The position numbers and the translations under genes are program-made. Source: Shinisaurus crocodilurus (lineage: Eukaryota > Chordata > Lepidosauria > Squamata > Shinisauridae). Taken from it: DNA of 64,000 nt. This document shows, one piece after another, positions 1 through 11,828 of this stretch. The notes below the pieces were generated by a model. The model did not search any database. It saw only the letters and a program-made list of their open reading frames with translations, and was not told the origin of the DNA. The stretch spans positions 4,774,001 through 4,838,000 of the forward strand of contig CM037881.1 in NCBI GenBank assembly GCA_021292165.1. The letters run 5' to 3'. Position 1 is the first letter of the stretch, and every line of letters begins with the position of its first letter.

Positions 1-148
1 AATGATTACTATCTTATCACATCACATCAATTCATCCTCATTTATTTTGGTGTCCAGTTGCGTCCTTCTTACATTTAAGAACACAGCTACATCTGTTTGC
101 ATGACTAAAGGAGATTCTTCTTAATTTTGAAGAAAATGGAATACATAC

Positions 149-295
149 CCTGAGAGATGAGAGATCATCTTCTGCTTCAAGAAAGTCTTGAATGGTATTT
201 CCAACAGGGGTCAGTACACGGTCAATGACGTGAACAACACCATTTGTAGCAATCTGGTTGCCATGGATGATTCTGGCACAGTTAACGGTAACAAC
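149..295 (-). CDS. POSTN: POSTN exon 6: end of FAS1 domain 1, linker to FAS1-2
   Basis: A 147-nt, 49-codon exon in phase 0/0, with acceptor AAATATAG and donor GTATGT. It encodes [20 protein letters not shown], the FAS1 H-box region VVHVIDRVL, then the start of FAS1-2 ([14 protein letters not shown]). It is the last exon in the window; 1-148 is intron 6. Confidence 0.95.
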
Positions 296-3200
296 CTATA
301 TTTGAAGAATGGTGCAAGAGAATGTTAAGCACGGAACTTGCTATAAATTTGGTTCTCTGACTTTCCCTACTGGGAACCAAAGGATTACCCAGGAAGATTT
401 ACATGTTTCTTCTGTTTTTATTCTTCTAACTTGTTTATGAGACATGCAATGTCTGCTATAAAGTTCTCGAAACAATCTAGCTAGCACACATTTTTTTAAT
501 TGAACGTGTACTGGATTGTTTAATTTTCAGTTGCATTTCACTTCATATTACTGAATGGTTGATAACAGTAATTTAAAGATAAACATATGTGGCTTGTGTA
601 TCATGGGCAATTGTTAGTAATGTTGAGGATTTTAATAGGTTGGATGCAGATTAAGTTAGATGGAATCAATGGGACTGTATCTGCCTGAAAACTAAGGCAT
701 CAGCCAATGGCCTTCTCCAAATACCGCCTCCATCACAGGTGAGAGTTGTTGCAAGATGGCAGAAGGCCTTTTCAGTCGGGGTGCCCCAATGAGATTTGCC
801 TGGGACCAATTTTGATGTCTCTAAAGCACCAGGGAAAGCTGTATTTATTTACTTAGGCATTGTAAAACATATATGCTGCGTTGACTTTTAATTGCACTTT
901 TATCTGCTGGTTGTTCTATATGTATTTAATTGTTATTTTACCTGTTTTAATGCTTGTAAACCACCTTGAAATCATTCATAATAGGCAGTATATTAATGTT
1001 TTAAATAAATAGTCATTAATAACTTCTCATATTGATTTCAACGGGACCTAAATTCAAGTAGCTGAAGTCCAGAGCCAACCCAATGTTTATAAAAATGAAA
1101 TTCTATCTAGAAAGTTGAAGTTTATAGCTCTTTGCAAAGCCATATTCATAACATAAATGTGGCACATGTTGTCCTCTTCATCCCACTCAGGTCTCAAGTT
1201 CATGGTTCTATAATAAGGAAAAATAAGTGAACACACTTACACCATTGGGATAGTGATTTATATGCAGCTTTTGTCTGTTATACATAGACACCAGAGACAT
1301 GCCGTCCCGAAGGTCCTTTGTCAGCATGCGTTTGTTTACCATGTGGTTATGGAGGGCATTGTACAGTTCGATGTTTACATTCTCGATCAGGCCACTGTGG
1401 ATTTCCTGGGGGGAAAGAGTCAGTCAGCCTTTTCATAGACATTACTCCAGTCAGGAGTTTAACAGATATGCAGCAGAGCGCTCTTCCACAAGTGAAATGA
1501 CCCCTTCTAATGTTTTTGAGTGCTGTTTTCTCTCTTGACAAGCTACAGCGCTTAGTGTGCCCTCAAGCGACTTCAGTTTCCTGGCCCTAATTGCAAGTTC
1601 CATTCCTCTAGCCCAGTGTTCTCCAACCTTGGGTCCCCAGATGTTTTTGGCCTACAACTCCCAGCATGCCCCAGCCAGCGTAGCTGGCTGGGGCATGCTG
1701 GGAGTTGTAGGCCAAAAAAATCTGGGGACCCAAGGTTGGAGAACACTGCTCTATCCCTTACTAAATTTATATATTCTTTTTTCCCCCCTTGCAGCTCACT
1801 TTCTTGGACATCTTGCTTTCTTTCTCATCTACCTTTGCTTTTTCTTCAGTTCCGTGCTCTTCCCTATTCCAGGAAAAGCCTTCTCTGCATGCAACTGGCC
1901 AGTTCCTCCTGCTCCTCAGATGCAACTTCATTGGCAAAGCCTTACTGGCTGGCAAAGCCTCCTCTCTTACATGGTCTGGGGCTTTTTCTCGCCTTACCTG
2001 ACAGCAGACGGACCTGCAGTGGGAGGAGACCCACCGGTTTGGAATACTACTTGTTGCTTGGCCCATTAGGGAGGGGTTGTTCGTTGCCACAAGAGTACAT
2101 TTTCATTACTATGATAAAGTAAATTACCTTACTGGAGACCAGATTTCCCCCGGGTCCGTCCTATTTATTTGTAAATCTGTCAATATCTTCTTTCCCTTAG
2201 GCCAGAGGTGGGGAACCTTTTTTTTCTGTCAAGGGCCAAATTCCCTTGAGGTTGACCTGTTGGGGGGGCACATCCTGGCAGGGGTTGGGTGCATAGCTAA
2301 AATGTAAGCAAGGCATCCCCGTTTCTCTCTTGCTGTCTCTCTCTAGGTGTGCCAACCTCTTTTCTTTCTGCCACTCTCTGTGATCTCTCTCTCTCTCTTG
2401 GGGCAGATCGCTCTTGCCAGAGGTTTGAGCTGATCACTTAAATCAGGCCAAGGGCACCTAGTTATGTCAGGCTCCTCTCACATGTCCTTCATTCTCAACC
2501 CAAAATGGGCATTCAGCATGCATTGGTAAGGAGAAATAAATTCTCACATGGCCCCACCATCCCTCCCAGCTTAGTGTGTGACAGCCATATGTCTGTGTTG
2601 TTAAACTAATTCTTCCACCCCTTTCCTAAGGGCAAGGATAACAGATATGATACACACATCACACGTACAGTTGTGTACATGTTGAGCTGGAGATGTGGTA
2701 GGGCCATGTCAGCATTCATGATCCCCTGTCAAGGCCCCTTTCTAGGGAACGTGTGACCCAGGCCTTACTTAGACGGTCTGCTTTCTCTGAATTTTCTCTG
2801 GTTTTCTCTAAAAGCTTCTAACATGTGTTCAAAACTGAAGACAGTATTTCAACTGAAAGTTAAGCAACTATTAACAAGGCAAGTTTTATTGCCTGAGCCT
2901 TTGACTTGATTCAAGTTTTCAGTTTAGGCAACATCTCCTGAAAGTTACTATAAAGACCCAACTTTCAGTGTTCTGCCCCATCCACCTTATGATATGCTGC
3001 AACACTAAATATTGGTAAATTGGATTTGGTTAGTTTTTCTTAAATTTAACTAACTAGAGTAGTTCTAGTACCATGTTCAGCAGCTGCGTTAATTTTTATC
3101 CATTAACTATTTATGTAACTTGGTTTGGTTTATATGTAGCAAAATAACACTTTAAAAATCCATATTAATATAGTTACACGATCCAAAAGATCCCAGGCTT

Positions 3201-6200
3201 CATTGCTTGGTGCAAAGAATGTGTAGGAGCCGCGTCCTTCGATCTCTTCTCTCAGTTTTGACAAATCAGAGTATTGTTGAGTGCTGGTGGCTCCCACAAT
3301 GCCCAAAGTACCGTAGACATGATCTATGGGAGCAACTGAAAAAGAAACAGCACACTGTATAGTCTGCTTACTTATCCTATCTTTTAAAATTGCTGGCATT
3401 TCATCCAGTTGAAAATTATGAATGGCATTTGTTGAACTACGTACTGCTTGTTTTAAGTGCCCTCCAATTTAGCATTTGATAAACTTTGCAGCAGTATACA
3501 AACTATGGAGCTAAAAAGATGTCCAAAGGGAAGGAATCCTTCACTTCAGCTTGGTTGGGAGACTGTGCATTTTCTCTAAGGAGGCTATGGAAACTGAGGT
3601 GCTATTAGCTGATTCACATTTGACAGACAGGCCTGTGGCTCACGCTGGCTCAGCTTGTCTGAGCGTGGAAAGCTAAGCAGGGTCAGGCCTGGTTATTACT
3701 TGGATGGGAGACCCCTCCTCTAGTTTCCTGCACTGAGCAGGGGGTTGGACTCGATGGCCTTGGACTGTAGGCCCCTTCCAACTCTATGATCTATGGATCT
3801 ATATGAGTGGGTCTACTCAGGGGTACTAAACATGTACTTCTGTACAGTTTCCCATCAGTTCTTCATCTTATACATTACACCACTTACATGAATAGAGTGT
3901 GCTCATGTCCTTTAAAAAAAAGGAAAGGAAAAGAAGAGAAGTAGCTGGTTTTAACATGAGAAGTAGCTAGTTCCTTAAGGTGATGTTCCCTAACATTAAA
4001 ACCCCCCAAATATATTTCCTCTCCTCCCGGCAAGTCCCTTGCTTTGGAACAAAAGCAGAGAACAGGCTGCATGTGTTAACTTGGACATGTAGGTCAATGA
4101 TGACACTACCTGCAGGGCATCCGCGCTCGCCTTCCATCCTCATGTAGCCAGGGCAGCATTCATATAAGACAGTTCTGCAGAAAAGCAACATAAAATATCA
4201 TTTTATTTCCCCAATTATTGTCTTCTTTTTGTTGCTATTTCCATTTGTTATCAACATATACACAAAACAGCTTACAAGAATTATAAATGTACAATAAAAC
4301 AGAATAAAAGAACAATAAAAGCAGACAGTTTTAAAAGCCTATAGTCAAATTAAAAGCAGTTAACTACAATTGGGAGACTGAAGTCAAATACTAAAAGCAA
4401 GCTGAAATAAAAAGGTATTCAGCAATTGCCCAAAGACTAAAAGAGAAGGGGTTCTGGATCTCCACAGATAATGAGATCAATCATGGTGCCACTACGGAAA
4501 AGCCTGTCCCAGGTCCCCTGCCTGTCTATTTGCATGTAAAGATGGGTCCAAGAATGCTGATCTTAACTGGTAGGCAGGATCATGTGGGAGTAGATGGTCC
4601 CAAAGTTAACCTGGCTCCCAGACTTTTAGGGCTCTAAAGGATAGAACCACTACACTAAACTGAGCCTAGAACAAATAGGTAAGCAATGCAGATCTTGTAA
4701 GATTAGGGTGGTATGATCCAACCAGCTGGTGGCCACATTTTGGACCAACTCATGTTTCTGGACCATCTTTAAAGGCAGCCTCAGACAAGATGGAGTTACT
4801 GGTGGTGCTCCTAGTATTTGTGGTGAGTCTTCTACCTAAAATAGTGGCCATCTTTACATCTCCAGATCCTTATTTATTATAGGCTCAAAGCACCTGTGAG
4901 CTTCATTCTTTCTGCTCATATGCAAGGGACCAGCAACCAGGATTAATTACTTGGATTGTGGTGTTCATTCTCCTTCTCCCTTGAGTTGCAGATTGTACAT
5001 TTAATCTAGTAGCAAGAATAAATGCCTAGGGAATTTATGTATAGGTGGGATATAGAATGAATGAATGAATGAATGAAGGGATTGGATGTGATGAAGCCCA
5101 GATAACTGGTTCTTACTCATAAAAGATATATTTTCCATCTATAATTAAGACATTTATGAGTTGATCAGTATAATCTATCACACACAACTAGCACTTGTCT
5201 CTTGGGTTATGTCAATTCTGGTTGTGATGGTTGCATTCAACTTCAAGGGGAGAAGAATTCTCAGGCTACAGTTGTACTCTCCCTGTATGAGGATAAGTTA
5301 TCAGTGTTATAAGCTATATACATGTGACTGAGCGTGAACAACTAGTTTATGTCTCTATTAGTAGAATTAGGGGACATAGTAAAGCTGGTTTGCTCTTTGC
5401 GCACAGAGAAACACATACCTGGAATCAGATTTTAGGGATGGATTAATCTATCTGTTTCACTTTCTATAACATTTGCATTTTTTCAAGTGCAAGTCCGTGC
5501 CATCCCATTTCTGCACAAGTTTGAAAATTCTCTTTTTTAAAGCATGAACAAAAAAGTGTACACATTATATACCGTATGTATTTTCCCTTAAAATATGCAA
5601 TTTTTTGCAAGCACTTTCCCCAAATATATGCTTTTTTGTATGCAATTTTCCTAATGTATGCATTTAAAAAAAAAAAATATCGGGGGGGTAGAACTACATT
5701 GCAAAATTCAGAGGGGCTCAAAAACCAAAGGATAGGTACATTCTGGTTTGTGTATTAGTTTGGAAAGTGCAAATTAGATCAGTTCGTATTAAAATGCAAA
5801 CCAAATGAATTTTGCCGTCCACTGGAATCCATTGCTTGTTATATAGAATAGGTAAAGAAGAGCAACCTGCCTGGCTGAGGAAGGACTAAGAATTCCTAGC
5901 ATGTACAAGCGCATTGAGAAGGATAAGATGGGCACCTTCTGAATCAGGAATGTGAAGAGTCTGGCCAAACTGGCAAGGCAGTAGCCATAGCGAGAGAAAA
6001 ATGCAGTCCCCTAGCCCACCTAAAAGGCAGGCCACTTGGGCGCTGGGTCTTTCCAAAGGGCACGTGGATGCAACAGAAAACCTTTTGGACATAGCTACTG
6101 TGCTATTGGCTTACCTCCCTAAAGCTGATAGAATAACTGGTGGTCTAGAGCAGTGTTGCCCAACCTTGGGTCCCCAGATGTTTTTGGCCTCCAACTCCCA

Positions 6201-9200
6201 GCATGCCCCAGCCAGCGTAGCTGGCTGGGGCATGCTGGAAGTTGTAGGCCAAAAATATTTGGGGACCCAAGGTTGGGCAACACTGCTCTAGAGAAATGAG
6301 TAGACATTTTATTTCCATTTCTATGTCCTAAGAAAATTTGCCTTTTGACAAGAAGGGCTGTGGTCAAGCTCTTACAGTGTTGAATCCAGTTACGGGGGTT
6401 TGGGGGTGGAGAAAGGCAGAATTGTAAGCCGCTCTGCTTTTCACTCCCTTTCTTCATCATATCCAGTAAAAGAAACAAAATCAGGTTAACACAAATTTAA
6501 TACAGATGACGAGCCATAAAAGTTGCCAGTGTGTAATGGCTACAGCAGCTAAAATGTTCTTCGAGTGTATTTTAAGATGATCATGTTCCTTTAAACACAT
6601 AGCATACTTCCTCTGGAAGACTTGAGGGATTCAGGTCTAGCCAGCTTTTGGCTTTGAATATGCAAAGCCCTCACAGTTCAGTGCAAGCAGAAAACCAATG
6701 CATTGCATACATGTGAAGTGCGGGGGCTGTTTTGGGTGAAGGACTGGTTCCAAGAGGTGGCTGGAATCCACAGCCTTTTGCAAGCATCCATGGTCAAATC
6801 TTGGCCCTTAATATATTTCTGCTTGAACCAGTATGCTTCCCATATATGTGCACAAGTATAACCCCCGCCTGACACATCTGAGCCTTTTGAAACACTAGTT
6901 GAAAAAGGTTCTGAAGCAAAGCAGCTTACTAACAGCTCAGCCATCTCACATATCTATCTCCCCCTGTAAAAGGAGAGGTGTTTAGAGGAATTAAAGCTTA
7001 ATCCTTTTGGGTCATAAGCACTCTCATCCTGCTCTCCTGCAAAAGAAGGCACACACTGGAGAAAAGACAGCAGAATACTCTTCTCTCGGTCTTGATCATT
7101 TGCTCCAAACTCCACCCATGTATGGGAGAGGGGCTTGGAAGGGGCCTATAAGGCCATCGAGTCCAACCCCCTGCTCACATATCACTGAGACTCTTGTGGT
7201 TTTATGGATTGTGTATGTGGAGTTGTTGTTTTTTTTCAGGTGACAAATTTGGCAGCCGCATAAGAATCCTATGACTAGCTTCAGGTTTCCTCAGGTGCAA
7301 ACAGTGCTCTGCTGCTGCAAGGAGAGAGACCTGTGTTTCAACTGGGCAAGACAGCAGGTGTCTTTTCCCCAAGGAGGTGAGGCCTAATTTGATGGCTGAA
7401 ATTAAAGGGCTGAGAATAATACTCTGTGCTAAAAAAATAATGATTCAGAATGATATACCCACATTCCATTCTCAAAAAAGTTTGCTTCTGTCATCTCTAC
7501 ACAAATGACATATATTTGAGTATTGCTCTTTGTTTACCTTGCTTTTGTAAGGTATGGAACTACTGAAGACCCCTAAGAAATGCAAGCCTACTCTCAGTCA
7601 TTTATGCTGGCTCAGCTTGTCTGAGCGTGGAAAGCTAAGCAGGGTCAGGCCTGGCTATTACTTGGATGGGAGACCCCTCCTCTAGTTTCCTGCACTGAGC
7701 AGGGGGTTGGACTCGATAGCCTTGTAGGCTCCTTCCAACTCTATGATCTATGAAATCTATGAAATCTATGAAAACGACTAATGTTCTGAGGATTCTGAAT
7801 GTCCAATACAAACCTTAGGGCTCATGTACATAACTATCAGCCTAGATGGGCATTATAAGTAGTTCAAACAAAGGCACCTTCCCCCTGTATATACTGTCTT
7901 CCCCCCAGAGCACCATGATCTATAAAGATGCAGTCCATAATAGCAGTCCTCTGCACAGACAGACAACCCCTTGTCTCCACTGTACAGGCAGAGGCTGTAG
8001 ACCCCCCCCCCCCAGCAAATCCCAGGCACACCTGAATCCAGTTACCAGACAGTTCATAGGCCACGCAACCACAGTGTCCACACTACCTTGTTCATGGTCA
8101 GGAGGTTTTGTAATTGACCTCTAGTACCAGATTCTGAGTTACGCAATGGTGGTAGAGGGTCAGGAGGAATTCACTGGGAATTTGCTAGCTTTGCACTAAA
8201 AAAAACACCCCACATTCTGAGTAATCTGGGTTAAAAGTAAGTTGTTGAAACGTACTTTAAATGTACTAAGATGTGTCTGTATATTACTAATGAATGTACT
8301 AGCAAAAAGAGAGGTAGGCTATCCATCTTCTTCAATACTCTGTAGAAGTAGTGGCCAACCGTTTTGGCAAGGGTGCCACAAGTCAAGTTCAAACTGCGGG
8401 GCCATGTCAGTCTAGTGCAGGCGGTACAACATAGGCAGCCCTTCCGTGTCTTGGTATAGTTTTGCCTCTAGCTTACTGAGCCACCAAGCAGGCATTTAGC
8501 ACAGGCCTTCACTCTATGCCGGAGCCAGGCACACATCCAGATGGTGCCACAAACTCTTGCTGGCTATGCCACTTGGGGAACCTGTGCGTGGCACAGGTTG
8601 GCCACTCAGGCTGAGTAGTCACGAAAGGCACAGGACTTATTTATTTTTATTTATTATTAATATTTATTTATCGCCCATCTGGCCAGCAACCGGCCACCCT
8701 GGGCGATGTACACAGAATAAAATACACAAATGCAATAAAACACATTAAAACAATATAAAAATTTTAAAATCTTAACCCACCCCATATTCCCGCCTGAACA
8801 ACCAGGTTTTTAATGAGCGACGGAAGCTCATCAGAGAGGGGGCATGGCGGAGGTCACTCGGGAGAGAGTTCCACAGTACGGGGGCCGCCACAGAAAAGGC
8901 CCTCTTCCTCGTCCCCACCAGTCTAGCTGCTCTGGCTGAGGGGACAAGGAGAAGGCCATCCGTGGCAGATCTTGTTGAGCGGCCCACTTGGTGTTGCTGG
9001 AGACGCTCCTTGAGATAAACTGGACCAGAGCCGTATAGGGTTTTAAAGGTCAAAACCAACACCTTGAATTCGGCTCGGCAAGCAACTGGTAGCCAGTGCA
9101 AATCCTTCAGCACTGGCGTGATGTGGTCCCGCCGGCGGCTGCCTTTAACCAGGCGAGCCGCCGCGTTCTGTACCAGCTGCAGCTTCCGAACCGTCTTCAA

Positions 9201-11792
9201 GGGTAACCCCACGTAGAGCGCATTACAGTAGTCTAGGCGAGAGGAGACCAAGGCATGAACCACTGATGGGAGCAGGTGATTAGGTGATTAGACTTACGCT
9301 TTCTTTCCGCAGATGGCTCCCTGGTACCAGTTCCTGCATGTGCTGAAGTACTTCTTCTTGGTCCCCATAACTTGCTGGAGGGCACAGACATTTGGGCTGG
9401 GAGCGGGGAGGAAAAAGGGAAATATAAAAAGTCTGTTGTAGTTCTAATGTTTAAAATTTGACAGACGCTTCATAAACAGCACAGCTTTGCAAATGCCAGA
9501 ACCAGGAGTCTATTTCCTACCTAGTCGTTTATTAAAGTTCATGGAACTCCATACAAATAAAAGTCAAGCTACTTGGACAGACAAGGCTTGGAAGATTTCT
9601 CCTGCTGAGAAATGAGCAGGAGACTCCCTTCGGGATTTGAGGGTAACCACATTTGCTAGCTCTAGTCGCAAATGATCACTGACTTGGTCCTTCTTCCCAG
9701 AGCAGAAATTCATTGTAGCCTGCTTGGATTTCTTTCACCTTCCAACTTTTTCCTAAGTTTAGCTCAATTTCTGCCTCACTCACACTTGAATGGCTAAGGC
9801 TGGAGACAGACCATAGTGCAGTGTTCTCCAACATGGGTCCCCAGATGTTTTTGGCCTACAACTCCCAGCATGCCCCAGCCAGCATAGCTGGCTGGGGCAT
9901 GCTGGGAGTTGTAGGTCAAAAACATCTGGGGACCCAAGGTTGAAGAACACTGCCATAGTGTTTTGTTTTGTAATAGCATAAGATCCATTGCTGCCTGCAG
10001 CAGGCGAGTTCATCACACTATGCGTTTTGTAAGCTTTTGTAGTGCTTCAAAAGCCTGCAAACTCTTTTTGACCACATACAATAGTGAAATGAAAGAAACG
10101 AGTGTATATCTGCAACAGGCAACAATGGCTGGGTTCACACATGACAACCCAAATTCAAGATTGACTGTGGGTTATCGTTGAACCATGGGTTGTTGTTGAA
10201 ATGTGGGTTGCTGAGTTGTATGAACGAACCCACAAACAACCCACAGTTCACAACCCAACAACAAGCCATGGGTTCCCTTCATGGGTTGCTCATGGTTAAC
10301 AAACCATGGTTTGTTAGTATGGCTGGGTTCACACAACGGAACAACCTACGATTCAACAACAATCCACCACGATTCAACAATACAGAGGCGTAGCGTGGGG
10401 GGTGCAGGGGGGGCCGGCCGCACCGGGCGCAACATCTGGGGGGGCGCACTCGCAGCTCTCTGCCCCAGCTCTTCCTCCTCCTGCTCCCCCCCCCCAGAGG
10501 CGGCTGCCCTTGAGAAAGGGGCGGATCAGCCGCTGCCCCCCCTCGCTGCTGCCGCCGCCGCCGCCACCGCCGCGCCTGCCGGGTCGTGCGCCTCGGAGAG
10601 CGCGCGGGCGGGGCGGGGCGGGAGGCGAGGAAGGAGGCGCCGGCCGGTGCGTCGCGGCCGGGCAGGCGGAGGGCAGCCGCGCGCGGCGCGTGGGCCATGG
10701 AGCGCTGGAAGGGGCGCGTGGCGCTGGTGACCGGCGCCTCGGTGGGCATCGGGGCGGCCGTGGCCCGCGCCCTGGTGACCCCGCCCACGCCAATTATGGG
10801 TATCCTTCCTGGGGGCAAGAGGGGGCCGTTCACGGGCAAGGCAGCAGCAGTGCTGCCCCTCTGCATCTCCCCACCACCCAGGGCTGCCCCATTACCTCTG
10901 GTGAGAGAGTACATCTCGCTGACTGCCTGAGTGGAGAGCTGGCGGAGGGGAGCCCCACTCAGCCCCCCCACTTCGCCCTGGAGAGCCCCACGTAGAGTGC
11001 TGGGACGGCTCACAGTGGTGTTGGAGATCACCAGTCCATCCACGCCTAGCTGGGAAAAGGGAGCCGTTGCTACAGTGAGCGTCACAGCCTGGGCTCTGCC
11101 TTCCCACTGTGGCCCCCAAAAACCCACAAGGTAGAACCGCCCCACCCAAGCCCAGGTAAAGTCACCGTTCTAGGGCAAGACAGGCACAGCCAAGCCCGCC
11201 AGGAACTGAGGTGGCCGTGGGGGTGGGGGTGTCACTATAGCAAGGGCGAGGATGCTGCTGCACGACATCTTCATCCCTCACCACAGGCAATGCTGGCGAG
11301 GGCTGGGGGTTTCAATCCAACATCTGGGGGCCCTGGCAGGATATGGGATGCTTTCCCACCCCAACCCGCAGCACCTCACACACGACACTGGCGATGTCCT
11401 GCTTGTCTTGGGCTGTGAGGTCCGGTGCAATCTTCACCAGCACAGCCGGCTTGCGCTCGGCCGCCAGGGCATCCCTCTCAGCTAGCACCTGCGCTGCGGC
11501 ATGAAGGTGGTGGGGCTGCGCCCGGAGCGTGGACAAGGATTCAGGTAGGTGGAGAGCGCGGAGAAGAAGAGGGCAGAAGAAAGAAGGGAGCGAGAGGAGA
11601 GAGAGAGAGAGAGAGAAAGGGGAGGGAGGAGGAAAAGGAGAGATAGACGAAAGAGGGAAGGAAGGAGGAGGAAAAAGAGAGAGAGAGAGAGAGAGAGGGG
11701 GAGGAGGAAAAGAGAGAGAGAAAGAAGGGAAGGAAGGAAGGAGAAGGGGAGGAGGAAGAGGAGAGAAAGGAAAAGAAAGAGAAGGGAGAAGG

Positions 11793-11828
<36 letters not shown>

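Noticed and set aside
3644..3715. A functional 5S rRNA gene
   Set aside because: The 5' third of 5S is missing, several positions are changed, and the sequence runs into a CR1 tail, so it is a SINE.
10279..11145. 288-codon minus-strand ORF as a gene
   Set aside because: It reads through DHODH exon b, an intron, exon c and then antisense CpG island. It is not a continuous protein.
10777..11488. Functional DHODH gene in POSTN intron 1
   Set aside because: Only three exons or parts of exons from the C-terminal half are present, truncated at a junction, with no start or end of the gene.
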